A stretch of 54,996 nucleotides of DNA from NCBI GenBank assembly GCA_002779825.1, contig PEVN01000387.1, forward strand, positions 1 through 54,996. Direction: 5' to 3'. The position numbers and the translations under genes were made by a program. Below, piece after piece: positions 1 to 7,792 of the stretch (its first letter is position 1; the number at the start of each line of letters is the position of its first letter). The stretch is from Armatimonadetes bacterium CG06_land_8_20_14_3_00_66_21. GTDB lineage: Bacteria > Armatimonadota > Abditibacteriia > CG2-30-66-41. The notes under the pieces were generated by a model, which saw nothing but the letters and a program-made list of their open reading frames with translations, was not told the origin of the DNA and did no database searches.

Positions 1-2
1 CC

Positions 3-137
3 ATTCTCATGCTGACCGGCTTCAGCGACATGATGGACGCGAACGAGGAGAAACCCGCAGGCGTGGACCGGGTACTCGGGAAGCCGCCGACGTTGGCTGC
101 GTTCAGAGCTGCGGTGGTGGAGCTGACGGGGCGGTGA
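3..137 (+). CDS. Response-regulator receiver domain, C-terminal end (partial)
   Basis: The window opens inside this gene; 44 codons remain before TGA. The peptide reads ILMLTGFSD, then VDRVLGKPP, then a last helix. This matches beta4 through alpha5 of a CheY-like receiver: T of LTG is the conserved Thr/Ser switch residue and K of GKPP is the conserved Lys. The phospho-acceptor Asp and any output domain preceding the receiver lie outside the window. Because the protein stops right after alpha5, the receiver is either the whole protein or the C-terminal module of a hybrid kinase. The next gene is convergent. Confidence 0.75.
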   Translation: MLMLTGFSDMMDANEEKPAGVDRVLGKPPTLAAFRAAVVELTGR

Positions 138-144
138 GGGGGGA

Positions 145-158
145 GGTCCCATGGGACC
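145..158. repeat. 14-bp perfect palindrome in convergent spacer
   Basis: GGTCCCATGGGACC is a perfect palindrome, followed by further GGGAC-type words up to about 175. It fills the 42-bp gap between two convergent genes. Similar GTCCCAT/GGTCC words recur near 32110 and 34980, so it looks like a genome-wide spacer motif rather than a classical terminator; no T tract follows. Confidence 0.5.
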
Positions 159-179
159 TATGGGACGGAGGGGACGCGC

Positions 180-710
180 TTACTTGAGCTTGGTGCTGTT
201 GCGGTACTCGTGGTGGTCGCCCTCGTTCCAGTTCGTTGCTCTGGTCACGTCGTCCTCGGCTGACACCTCGGGCGAGGCGGCCCTTTCGGCGCCGGCGCGG
301 CGCATCTCCCACACGCATTGACCCCGGTGGTTGTGCACGTGGTCGATGACGAAGCCGGCTTGGTCCATCACCGGCTTGATCCAGCCCAGGCAATGCTCGC
401 AGTAGTCGTGGTACGCCTCCAAGCCGTGCTGGAGGAGGAAGCCCTTGGACGGGCATTCGTGCATGTCGATCCGGTAGCAGTCCTCAGAACGCGTGGCGGC
501 ATAGCCGGCTTCCTCCATCGCCAGCGTGTGCCCCCAGTATTCCTCCATCCCCTCGAAGCCCTTCTCGCAGATGAGCTTCACCGCGTGCCGCTGGGAGTCG
601 AAAGCAATGCAGGTGCCCCAGTACTCGCGCACTGCCTCCTCGCCGTAGGTGCGCCGGAGGTACTCGAAGGTCCAATCGTAGTAGCCGATGAAGTCCTGGA
701 CGCCGATCAT
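180..710 (-). CDS. Small protein with YCxHC motif, paralogue of its upstream neighbour
   Basis: Family not recognised with confidence. The protein is about 176 residues: an N-terminal helical part (FIGYYDWTFEYLRRTYGEEAV), then HECPSKG, YCEHCLGWI and GQCVW, and a polar low-complexity tail. The adjacent gene encodes the same plan (DCPAIRW, YCRHCHHTA, GTCRQTF), so the two are paralogues by duplication. The spaced Cys/His pattern suggests metal binding or a Cys active site; a distant likeness to the ATC-hydrolase-type family is possible but unproven. The start at 710 is chosen because its ATG overlaps the TGA of the upstream gene as ATGA, typical of translational coupling; a start at 731 would add seven non-conserved residues. 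Confidence 0.65.
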   Translation of the reverse strand: MIGVQDFIGYYDWTFEYLRRTYGEEAVREYWGTCIAFDSQRHAVKLICEKGFEGMEEYWGHTLAMEEAGYAATRSEDCYRIDMHECPSKGFLLQHGLEAYHDYCEHCLGWIKPVMDQAGFVIDHVHNHRGQCVWEMRRAGAERAASPEVSAEDDVTRATNWNEGDHHEYRNSTKLK

Positions 711-1186
711 GCCACCGCAACCCCGCCGCATTTTGGATTTTGGATTTGGGATTTGGGATTTCGGACCGCGCTGCGGTCCGGTCGGAATGTCTGCCGGCAG
801 GTGCCGCCGCCGCCCTGCAACTGGAAGGACAGGTCGGCGTTGCTGGCGATTACGGAGGCGGTGTGGTGGCAGTGGCGGCAGTAGAGGGGCATGATCTCGC
901 GGCCGCCCTCCCGTAGCCAGCGGATGGCGGGGCAGTCCTTCACCTCGACCACTACCGCCTCGTCGGTCGCCTCGACGGTGACCTCGCCGCCGGGCTCATG
1001 AGCGAAGTAGTCCCGCCAGTAGTCCGCCACCGCCGGCAGCCCGCCCTCGCGGGAGCGCTGCGACAGCGGGGCGTGGTACTCGCGGGCCAGCGACTCCCAG
1101 TAGTTCACCAGCGCGTCCTCGCCCCACCTGTCATGGATGAAGCGGAACGTGGCGTTGAGGGCGAAGTAGAAGTCGCCGGCGGCCAT
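707..1186 (-). CDS. Small YCxHC-motif protein with a repeat-encoded tail
   Basis: 159 residues. Residues 1-135 match the downstream gene in plan: aromatic-rich N-terminal helices (FYFALNATFRFIHDRWGEDAL), DCPAIRW, YCRHCHHTA, then GTCRQTF. The last 25 residues are encoded by a GGATTT-type tandem repeat and hairpin (730-780), giving NPKSQIQNPK, with no counterpart in the paralogue. The start lies 6 bp after the stop of the dehydrogenase gene, so the three genes form one leftward unit. The biochemical role is unknown; co-transcription with a zinc-type dehydrogenase hints at a redox or small-molecule pathway, as inference only. Confidence 0.65.
   Translation of the reverse strand: MAAGDFYFALNATFRFIHDRWGEDALVNYWESLAREYHAPLSQRSREGGLPAVADYWRDYFAHEPGGEVTVEATDEAVVVEVKDCPAIRWLREGGREIMPLYCRHCHHTASVIASNADLSFQLQGGGGTCRQTFRPDRSAVRNPKSQIQNPKCGGVAVA
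730..780. repeat. GGATTT-type tandem tract plus 8-bp hairpin
   Basis: On the plus strand, about five units of TTTTGGA/TTTGGGA occupy 730-761, followed by CGGACCGC-GCT-GCGGTCCG (762-780), a perfect hairpin with 8-bp arms. The tract sits inside the 3' coding end of the small gene at 707-1186. Its composition (T-rich on plus) is unlike the surrounding GC-rich DNA. A weaker relative (CAGATTCTGGATTGCAGATT) occurs around 2329-2348. Confidence 0.7.
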
Positions 1187-1192
1187 TGGGTT

Positions 1193-2173
1193 CTACTCCC
1201 ACGGCAGGAAGCAGACCTTGACGGCTTCCTGCGCCTTGAGCAGCTCGACAGCGTGGTCGTAGTCCTCCAGCGGCAGCTTGTGGGTGACGAGGGAAGACAG
1301 GTCGAGCGCGCCTTCGCGGATCTTGTCGAGGGCGTACTGGGCTGCCTCCTTGTAGTGCCCGCGGTACCCGCAGAGCTTCAGCCCCGGGCCGCGGGCCTGG
1401 ACGCCGCTGTAGAGGTAGTTCTCGCGCTGGACGCCGAACAGCGCGACGAACTCCCGCGTGTGGTCCATCACATAGCGGACCGAGTCCCAGTATCCAACGC
1501 AGTCGATAGCGCACTCGAAGCAGCCCGGAGCAGTTCGCTCCGGGATCGCCTGGCCCGCCTCTCCCGTCGGGTCAATCGCCCGGTCGGCGCCGACCATGAC
1601 GGCGTACTCGCACCGCGATGGGTTGGGGTCCAGCCCGACCACCTTGGTGGCGCCTTCCGCCTTCAGCAACTGCAAAGCCACCAGCCCGGCAGGGCCCAAG
1701 CCGGACACCGCGTAGTCGCGCCCAGCGAGGGCGTTCATCGCCTTGAGGTCCAGGATCGAGACGCTCAGGCACATGGCCAACTCCAGCGGCGCAAGCCCCG
1801 GCGGGTCGAGGTCGGCCGGGACTTTCAGGAGGCTGTCCTGTTCGTGCACCACGTACTGGGCGTAGCAGCCCTGACGGTTGTGCCCCTGGTCGCGCCATGC
1901 GCTGACGCGGTCGCCCGGGGCGAAGTCAGTCACGCCCTCGCCGACGGCCTCGACGACGCCTGTCATCTCGTGCCCGGGCTGGCCGGCTTCGTAGGGGAAC
2001 GGAACGCCCGACTCACCGCCGAACATCGGCCGGCCGTAGTAGATATGCAGGTCCCACTGGGGACAGGTGGTCACGGCGAGGACCTTGGACAACACCTGCC
2101 CGGGCCCCGGCTCGGGGATAGGCAGGTCCTTCACGCTGGCGGTCTCGATTCCGTCGATCTGTAAGCACTTCAT
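1193..2173 (-). CDS. Zinc-type alcohol dehydrogenase-like (MDR) oxidoreductase
   Basis: 326-residue medium-chain dehydrogenase/reductase. The N-terminal GroES-like catalytic domain shows PIPEPGPGQV, GHEMTGVVEAVGEGV and FAPGDRV. The central Rossmann fold shows YAVSGLGPAGLVALQLLKAEGA, close to the GxGxxG NAD(P) motif, followed by VVGLDPNPSR with an Asp at the end of beta2, which favours NAD. The structural four-Cys zinc lobe is reduced, as in threonine-/sorbitol-dehydrogenase-like branches. Substrate unknown. It starts the leftward unit with the two small Cys proteins and diverges from the glycosyltransferase at 2382. Confidence 0.85.
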   Translation of the reverse strand: MKCLQIDGIETASVKDLPIPEPGPGQVLSKVLAVTTCPQWDLHIYYGRPMFGGESGVPFPYEAGQPGHEMTGVVEAVGEGVTDFAPGDRVSAWRDQGHNRQGCYAQYVVHEQDSLLKVPADLDPPGLAPLELAMCLSVSILDLKAMNALAGRDYAVSGLGPAGLVALQLLKAEGATKVVGLDPNPSRCEYAVMVGADRAIDPTGEAGQAIPERTAPGCFECAIDCVGYWDSVRYVMDHTREFVALFGVQRENYLYSGVQARGPGLKLCGYRGHYKEAAQYALDKIREGALDLSSLVTHKLPLEDYDHAVELLKAQEAVKVCFLPWE

Positions 2174-2381
2174 GCGTACGCTGTACCTTCCACAGAGATC
2201 GTCCCGGGTGGACGCCAGGGGCTGTATTCGTCTCGCCGCGGCTGCGTCCTTCCTCTTGCGCCGCTTCGCCCAAGAGGCGAGAATGCAGGCAACCCCAATC
2301 GGCAGGGCAGCCCTGCTCGAGTGCAGATCTCAGATTCTGGATTGCAGATTGGGAAGACCGGTGACCACCCAACGGACGGAC

Positions 2382-3788
2382 ATGAATGACTTCCCCCAAG
2401 CTCCCGTTATTGATCACGCTGTCGCGCGGGTCGCCGCCGAACCCCGCAGACCGCCGCGGCTGCTTCTCGTCGTGCTTGCGGTCCACGCCGTCTGCGCCGT
2501 CACGTACACGTGGCTGATCCCGCCGGATCGAGGTCCCGACGAGCCGCATCACCTGGCGTACATTGAGCACCTCCACAACTACCGCGAGCTGCCGCACCTG
2601 ACTTCGGCCACGGCCACACGCGATGAACGCGACATGGCGATTGCCATCCATCCGCCCTTGTACTACCTCGCCGGGTGGCCGGTCTACGAGGCCGTCAAAG
2701 GGCTGGGGCACGTCATGACAGAGCGCGTCTTCCGCTGGATCGCCCTGCTGCTAGGGATGGGGACGGTGTTCCTGACGTGGCGCATGGCGACGACGCTCTT
2801 CCCCGACAACCCGCACCTGCCGCTGGCGGCGGCTGCCTTTGTGGCGTTCCTGCCGGAGTTCCAGTTGCTGAGCGCGGTGATGAACAACGACGGGCCGATG
2901 ATGCTGCTCAGCACCACGCTCCTGCTGTTGATGGTGCAGCGACTGGAGCGGCCGCTGTCTGTCACTGCGTGGCTGCTGCTGGGCGCGCTGTTCGGGGTGG
3001 TGGTCATGACGAAGGCCAGCGGGGCGGCGTCGTTCCCGGTGGCGCTGGTGTTGCTGGCGTACCAGAAGCGGCGGCAGTCGCTAAGCTGGGGTGGCGTGCT
3101 TGCGCGGGCGGCGGTGTACTACGGGACGGCGTTCGCCCTCTCCTTCTGGTGGTTCCTGGACATCAAGCAGCGCTGGGGGCGGTTCCACCCGATCCCCAAG
3201 TCGGACCTGAACCCGCTGCTGCTGCACGACTCGGTCTCCGACCTGCTGACCAGCGGCCGAGGGTGGTTCTGCGTCCGGCGATTCCTGATCGGCGCCCAGC
3301 AGAGCGCGTGGGGGCAGGTCGACTGGTTCCTGCCGATGAACGGCCAGCGTGGGGTTGCGTTCTACTCGGCCAGCGTGGCGTGCTATCTCGTCTTCACGGT
3401 CGTCGCGAGCCTCGCCTTGGCGGGGCTCGGGCTGCTCGCCGTCCGCTGGCTGCAGAAGGGCGTCGAGTGCGCGCCAGCACAGAAGGCCGGGGTCGCGTTG
3501 CTCGTGACGCATGCCGGGCTGGCGGCCGCGGCGCTGACCCACTTCGCGCTCTTCCAGCACCCCGGTGGGTACCAAGGAAGCCGGTACCTGTACCCCAGCG
3601 TGGCAGCCTTCGGCACGCTGTTCGCGCTGGGGCTCACGACGCTGCTGCCCGAACGCTGGCACAAGTGGCTGGCGCCGTCGCTGCTGGTGGGGCTGTTGGT
3701 GTGGAACGTCTTCTGCGCGCTGAACTTGATCGGCTACCTGAACCCGCTGTACGCGCCGGGGGAAGGGATCGAACTCAGGTTGCACTGA
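2382..3788 (+). CDS. Polytopic membrane glycosyltransferase (GT39/ArnT-PMT-like)
   Basis: 468 residues with about ten hydrophobic segments. The first TM (LLLVVLAVHAVCAVTYTWLI) is followed by the periplasmic motif PPDRGPDEPHHLAYIEHL, the acidic loop expected of GT-C enzymes that use polyprenyl-phosphate sugars. IHPPLYYLAGWPVYE is the second conserved loop. It probably transfers a sugar to an envelope glycan or protein at the outer face of the inner membrane; donor and acceptor cannot be read from the sequence. Start chosen at ATG 2382; an in-frame GTG at 2361 is possible. Convergent with the next gene, a second GT39-like protein of different sequence. Confidence 0.8.
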   Translation: MNDFPQAPVIDHAVARVAAEPRRPPRLLLVVLAVHAVCAVTYTWLIPPDRGPDEPHHLAYIEHLHNYRELPHLTSATATRDERDMAIAIHPPLYYLAGWPVYEAVKGLGHVMTERVFRWIALLLGMGTVFLTWRMATTLFPDNPHLPLAAAAFVAFLPEFQLLSAVMNNDGPMMLLSTTLLLLMVQRLERPLSVTAWLLLGALFGVVVMTKASGAASFPVALVLLAYQKRRQSLSWGGVLARAAVYYGTAFALSFWWFLDIKQRWGRFHPIPKSDLNPLLLHDSVSDLLTSGRGWFCVRRFLIGAQQSAWGQVDWFLPMNGQRGVAFYSASVACYLVFTVVASLALAGLGLLAVRWLQKGVECAPAQKAGVALLVTHAGLAAAALTHFALFQHPGGYQGSRYLYPSVAAFGTLFALGLTTLLPERWHKWLAPSLLVGLLVWNVFCALNLIGYLNPLYAPGEGIELRLH

Positions 3789-3824
3789 CAGCGAGGGCGC
3801 GCATCATCGACTCAGCGCAGCAGC

Positions 3825-5240
3825 TCACGGCACTGGAATCGTGGGGGCATAGCGGGGGATCAGCACGGTGGCGAGGTGGTGGATGGCGAGGGCGTCCCAC
3901 AACACGAAGAACGCGCAGAACGCAGCCACCACCATCAGCCCACCACGGCTCCCGAACAGAGCCCTCGCGCTCAATGCGAACAGCAGCGAGGCAAACCCGA
4001 ACAACGGCTGCACGAACTTGCCGAACTCCGCGTGGGCCTGGACGCAGGTGGTTACCGTCCAGCGGAGGTAGTGGAAGAACATCAACGTAAGCCCGGCCAG
4101 CAAGGGCAGCGCGAACCGGCGCCAGAGCCAACAGAGGTCTTCGTCGCGGCGACGAAGACCTCGCCAAAGGCCGATTCCCGTGAGCAGCCAGGTGGCGGCG
4201 GCGACTGAGTACATGAGCGGGCGGGTCGCCGGCGGCAGCCAGTCGCTGGGGCACCAGAAGAACCGGAAGACACCTGAGATCGCCAGCCAGTAGTAGAACC
4301 GCCCCCGCGGCACGAAGAGCACCGAGAGCATGTCGGGCGGCTGCCCGTGGAAGGTGATGGCTGTCTCCAATTGGCCCGGAAGCACGGAAGTCGGGAACAG
4401 CTTGCCGTAAACCAGCACGCTGCGGAGGTACCACCAACCGGCGACGAGCACCATGGCGCCGAGGTAGGCCGCCGTCTGGCCGGCATTTTTCCGCCGGCTG
4501 TTCCCGCTGGCCCAGATCTGCGCCAAGCCGACCCACGCAAAGCCAAGACAGAAGGCCAACAGCGTCATCTTCGTCAAGGCCATCAGCCCGACGAAGGCGC
4601 CGGCGGCGCAGAGAGAACCCCAGCGCTCTGCGTTGCGGGCGTAGCGGCACAGCATCCAGAGCGCCCCCATGGCTGCGGCGGCGCCGAAGACCTCGACGTA
4701 GATCACCGAGGACATCATCAGCCAGTGCGGGAACACGGCGACGCCGGCGACAACGGCAAGGGCGTAGTGCGGCTCCTTGCGGAAGACCTCTCGGCACGCG
4801 CCGTAGAGAAGCAGCAGGGCGGTCAGCCCGAGCAGCAGCGACAGGACCCGAATCCCGTAGTTCTGCGTCGCCAGCGACTGCCCCGCCAACAGCCGGTACA
4901 CCAGCGACCCCAGCAGGTAGTAGCCCGGCGGATGGTGGGCAGCTTCGCCCGCGCTGGGCCCCCAGTAGTAGAGCCGCGGATCCATGTAGATGCCCTCGCC
5001 GATCCGCGGGAACTCGCCTCGGACCGCAAGGTACTTGCAGTAGCCGAAGTGCAGGGGCTCATCGTGCACGGCGCCCCAGAGCGGCAGTAGGGCCAGCAGG
5101 CGTATCGCCAGGGCCAGATACACCCCCAGGATGAGGGCCAACCCCACCCGAAGCGTGCGCTCGCGGCGACGGGTTTCCTCGCGAGGGGCGCCCTCTGGGT
5201 GGTTGTTGTGTGTCGCTTCGGTGGGCGTCAAGTCGGTCAC
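3825..5240 (-). CDS. Polytopic membrane glycosyltransferase (GT39-like)
   Basis: 471 residues. A polar, charged N-terminus is followed by TM1 (VGLALILGVYLALAIRLLAL), then VHDEPLHFGYCKYLAV and AHHPPGYYLLGSLVYRLL, the paired acidic and PP motifs of GT-C membrane glycosyltransferases; about nine more hydrophobic segments follow. It is the last gene of a leftward operon: its ATG overlaps the TGA of the GT9 gene by 4 bp (ATGA), indicating coupling. With the GT9 enzyme and the deacetylase it suggests surface polysaccharide or lipid-linked glycan assembly. A perfect 29-nt palindrome (4134-4162) lies inside the coding region. Confidence 0.82.
   Translation of the reverse strand: MTDLTPTEATHNNHPEGAPREETRRRERTLRVGLALILGVYLALAIRLLALLPLWGAVHDEPLHFGYCKYLAVRGEFPRIGEGIYMDPRLYYWGPSAGEAAHHPPGYYLLGSLVYRLLAGQSLATQNYGIRVLSLLLGLTALLLLYGACREVFRKEPHYALAVVAGVAVFPHWLMMSSVIYVEVFGAAAAMGALWMLCRYARNAERWGSLCAAGAFVGLMALTKMTLLAFCLGFAWVGLAQIWASGNSRRKNAGQTAAYLGAMVLVAGWWYLRSVLVYGKLFPTSVLPGQLETAITFHGQPPDMLSVLFVPRGRFYYWLAISGVFRFFWCPSDWLPPATRPLMYSVAAATWLLTGIGLWRGLRRRDEDLCWLWRRFALPLLAGLTLMFFHYLRWTVTTCVQAHAEFGKFVQPLFGFASLLFALSARALFGSRGGLMVVAAFCAFFVLWDALAIHHLATVLIPRYAPTIPVP
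4134..4162. repeat. Perfect 29-nt palindrome inside a coding region
   Basis: GAGGTCTTCGTCGC, one central G, then GCGACGAAGACCTC: arms of 14 bp with no mismatch. It lies in the C-terminal half of the GT39-like gene, encoding the polar stretch GLRRRDEDL between two membrane segments. On mRNA it would fold into a very tight hairpin. Confidence 0.75.
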
Positions 5241-6538
5241 CTGCTCTGCCCCCCAATCGGCCCAGCAGGTCTCGTGGGCACCGACCGGCGGGCGACGTAG
5301 CCCGGGAGGTAGCCCGTCCGCAACGAGGGCTCCTCAACGCTGGGCAGCCGGCTCACCTCGATGCCAAGTAGTTCCGCCGCTGCCGCCAGCACCTTGGCGA
5401 CGGGCAGGCGCTTCATGCACTGATTGTCGCCGGCGCAGGGCGGCTCATCGGCCATGTAGAGACAGGGCGAGCAATAGACCGCCTCGCGGACAGCCCGGTG
5501 TCGGTCGCCCTTCGGGGCATACGATCCCGGCCAGCCGGGTCCCCACAGAGAGACTGTGTCAACGCCCAGCGCGGCAGCGAAGTGCAGCAAGCCGGAGTCG
5601 GTGGTGACGAGGAGTCGCGCCTGAGTCAACAGCGCCAGCGTGCCGCCCAGGCTCAACTCACCGGCAGCGTTGTGGACTCGGTTGCGGTGAGGCGGCTCCG
5701 CTCCGCGAAGGACCGCCTCGTTGACTGCCCGCTCAGCGGGTGCGCCGACGAGCACCACGCGCCAGTCGCCGAGCTGAAGCAGGGCGTCGATGAAGCGCGA
5801 GAACGAGACCGCGGGCCATTTGCGCTCCGGGCACAACGGGCTGGCGTTCGGATTGACGGCAATCAGCCGGATGCTGTCTCCGGCTGGTAGGCGTGCCAGG
5901 TACCCCTCCGCCTCGCGGTAGTCTTCGGCACGAAGCAGTTCCGTCTCGGTAGCCAACGAAGCCGGCGTCGCCGCGCAGCCGAGCGCTCTTCCCAACTGCT
6001 GGTAGCAGTCGACGACGTGCTGGAATCGGTTGAAGTACATCAGGTGTGTGTACATGCCCTCACGGAACATGGCGGTCGAGTGGAAAAAGCCGGCCCGATT
6101 CCGCGCCATCGTCAGCACCGACACCAGCGTCGAGAACCGCGAGTGCACCTCCAGATCGACTGTCAGTTCCGGCCGCTCTCGCCAGGCGCGCAGGACGAGT
6201 CGGAGGCAGTCCCAGGCGAGCTTCCCCAAGGTGTCATCGCGCGCGACCACGACGCGGTCGAACTGAGGCAGCCGGTCGCCTACGAACCGCGTGCCGGGAA
6301 AGGTGATCAAGGTCAGTTCCGCGTCCGGGTACGTCTGCCGCAGCGCTCGCAGCAACGGTCTCGCATTCAACAGGCTGCCCAGCCCGACGAACTTGAGGAC
6401 CCAGAGCCGGCGGAAGTTCGGAGAGAGATGGTGGTCGCGGCGAAGCAGGAACCCAAATAGGCGCACCCACGCATTCAGCAGACCGCAGAGCGGCTCGCCC
6501 AGCAGGTAGTCCAGCCGCCGTTTGACAGCGAAGGTCAT
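5237..6538 (-). CDS. Glycosyltransferase family 9 (heptosyltransferase-like)
   Basis: 433 residues with the two Rossmann-like halves of GT-B enzymes. The N-terminal half contains LKFVGLGSLLNARPLLRALR and TLITFPGTRFVG; the C-terminal half contains VNPNASPLCPERKWP, LLTQARLLVTTDSGLLHFAAALG and VSLWGPGWPG, the GT9 donor-binding signature. A Cys-rich tail (YCSPCLYMADEPPCAGDNQC) resembles the end of LPS heptosyltransferases. It likely adds a heptose-type or related sugar to a lipid-linked oligosaccharide at the cytoplasmic face. It overlaps the upstream deacetylase gene and the downstream GT39 gene by 4 bp each. Confidence 0.88.
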   Translation of the reverse strand: MTFAVKRRLDYLLGEPLCGLLNAWVRLFGFLLRRDHHLSPNFRRLWVLKFVGLGSLLNARPLLRALRQTYPDAELTLITFPGTRFVGDRLPQFDRVVVARDDTLGKLAWDCLRLVLRAWRERPELTVDLEVHSRFSTLVSVLTMARNRAGFFHSTAMFREGMYTHLMYFNRFQHVVDCYQQLGRALGCAATPASLATETELLRAEDYREAEGYLARLPAGDSIRLIAVNPNASPLCPERKWPAVSFSRFIDALLQLGDWRVVLVGAPAERAVNEAVLRGAEPPHRNRVHNAAGELSLGGTLALLTQARLLVTTDSGLLHFAAALGVDTVSLWGPGWPGSYAPKGDRHRAVREAVYCSPCLYMADEPPCAGDNQCMKRLPVAKVLAAAAELLGIEVSRLPSVEEPSLRTGYLPGYVARRSVPTRPAGPIGGQSR

Positions 6539-7317
6539 GGGCTTGCCTCTGCGTCTCCGCGGAGCGCGCGCAGCGCGCGGCAGTGCTTCGCCAGTTCGGC
6601 GACGGGCGCCGTGCAGATCCGGTGTCTGTTCTCCGCGAGGTGGTCCAGGAGCTCCTCGAAGTCGAATTCGTTGATCCCGAGGCGCCCGCCGTCAATGCTG
6701 TGGAAGGCGAAGACCGCCCAGTGCCCGCGGCGCACGCAGCGTTCGACAAGGCCGACCAACTCCGTCCCCGGCATGCGTTCCGCCGCGATCCCACCCAGGT
6801 GATGCAGGTCGACGTTGTAGGGGTGGTTGAAGAAGCCGTACTCGCCCCCGGTCCTGCCGGCGACGAACAGCTTCGCGACCAGCGGCACGTAGCTCTGCCG
6901 CGTGGGTCCCTCGCCGACGTCCGACTGGTAGCAGGGGTACGCGAAGCTACGCCCCTCACAGGGGAACAGCTCCTGCAGTCGCCCTTCGGCGGCCGCCAAG
7001 TCGGCTCCCATCTCGTCGAGAGTCGTGTGCTCCAGCCCTACGGGACCGGGATCGTGGGCGGGCTGGAAGTTGCGCGAGCACGTGTGCGACAGCGAGTGGT
7101 TGCCGATTTCGTGCCCCGCCTCGAAGACTGCACGCCACGGCGCCAGCCGGTCGGCGAAGTTGTCGCCCTTCGGACACAGGTAGAACGTGCCGCGCAGCCC
7201 TCGGTCGTCCAGCAGAGGCACCGCCCGGCGCAGATGGTCGGGAAGGCCGTCATCGAACGTCAGCGAGACTGCGCCATGGCAGTCGTCGGGCCAGAGTGGC
7301 GAGTGGCTTGCGGCCAT
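6535..7317 (-). CDS. Polysaccharide deacetylase (NodB/CE4-like)
   Basis: 260 residues. AVSLTFDDGLPDHL carries the NodB motif 1 (TFDDG, with the catalytic base and metal Asp) and HEIGNHSLSHTC carries motif 2 (HxxxH metal ligands); FAYPCYQ matches motif 3 (RxPY-like) weakly, and WAVFAFHSIDGG supplies the late His motif. No clear signal peptide, so it may act in the cytoplasm or on a lipid-linked intermediate. Start 7317 is preferred over 7389 because AAGGAG stands 8 nt upstream and the CE4 fold begins there. First gene of the three-gene glycan operon; divergent from hicA. Confidence 0.87.
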   Translation of the reverse strand: MAASHSPLWPDDCHGAVSLTFDDGLPDHLRRAVPLLDDRGLRGTFYLCPKGDNFADRLAPWRAVFEAGHEIGNHSLSHTCSRNFQPAHDPGPVGLEHTTLDEMGADLAAAEGRLQELFPCEGRSFAYPCYQSDVGEGPTRQSYVPLVAKLFVAGRTGGEYGFFNHPYNVDLHHLGGIAAERMPGTELVGLVERCVRRGHWAVFAFHSIDGGRLGINEFDFEELLDHLAENRHRICTAPVAELAKHCRALRALRGDAEASP

Positions 7318-7429
7318 GCGAATGGCTCCTTGTTGGCAGAGGCTCCGGGGTCTAGCCATACTGAGTTCGACGGACTGAGGTAAACTCATTCCATGCTGGC
7401 ACGGAGGCGGTTTCCGTCAGCAAACGGCC

Positions 7430-7792
7430 ATGAGCACTCCAGACAAGCTTCTTGTGCGAATCCTGCTGGGAAGGTCTGATGCCAACGTTCCATTCGAGGA
7501 CCGGTGTCGGCTCCTCCGCTCGATGGGGTTCCAACAGAGGGTCCGTGGCGACCACCACATCTTCGCGAAGGCGGACGTCGAGGAGATCCTCGCCCTGCAG
7601 CCGCGAGGGGCCAAGGCCAAACCCTATCAGGTGAGACTGGTCCGCAACACGATCCTCAAGCACAAACTGGGAGAGCCGCGCGATGACCAAGTATACTCGC
7701 GAAGGTTAGGAATACACCGAAGCTATTGCACAAGTTCGACGCCTCTGCGTGCACAGCAGTGTGTTGGGTGCTCACCACACGCCCCCGGGTGA
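7430..7792 (+). CDS. hicA: HicA-family toxin with a 32-residue tail encoded by the inserted element
   Basis: Residues 1-88 are a complete HicA mRNA interferase: FEDRCRLLRSMGF, then RGDHHIF with the catalytic His (normally GSH) at about residue 42, then KPYQVRLVRNTILKHKLG. HicA adopts a dsRBD-like fold and cleaves mRNA on ribosomes; its partner HicB normally neutralises it. Here a 145-bp element enters after codon 88 (GTA), so translation continues as YSRRLGIHRSYC... to a TGA at 7790. Without the element the frame reads GTA TGA, giving an 88-residue toxin that overlaps hicB. Whether the tailed protein is active is unknown; survival of the host without intact HicB suggests weak toxicity or weak expression. 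Confidence 0.88.
   Translation: MSTPDKLLVRILLGRSDANVPFEDRCRLLRSMGFQQRVRGDHHIFAKADVEEILALQPRGAKAKPYQVRLVRNTILKHKLGEPRDDQVYSRRLGIHRSYCTSSTPLRAQQCVGCSPHAPG

Noticed and set aside
998-2164. Long plus-strand frame opposite the dehydrogenase
   Set aside because: GC-rich shadow of a well-supported minus-strand gene; composition is Arg/Val/Gln-rich with no motif.
2675-4090. Long plus-strand frame covering the two glycosyltransferases
   Set aside because: Overlaps two genes with clear membrane helices and motifs; its peptide is Arg/Ala-rich frame noise.
7430-7792. HicA tail as a genuine extra domain
   Set aside because: The last 32 residues are entirely encoded by the inserted element and end at a stop within it.
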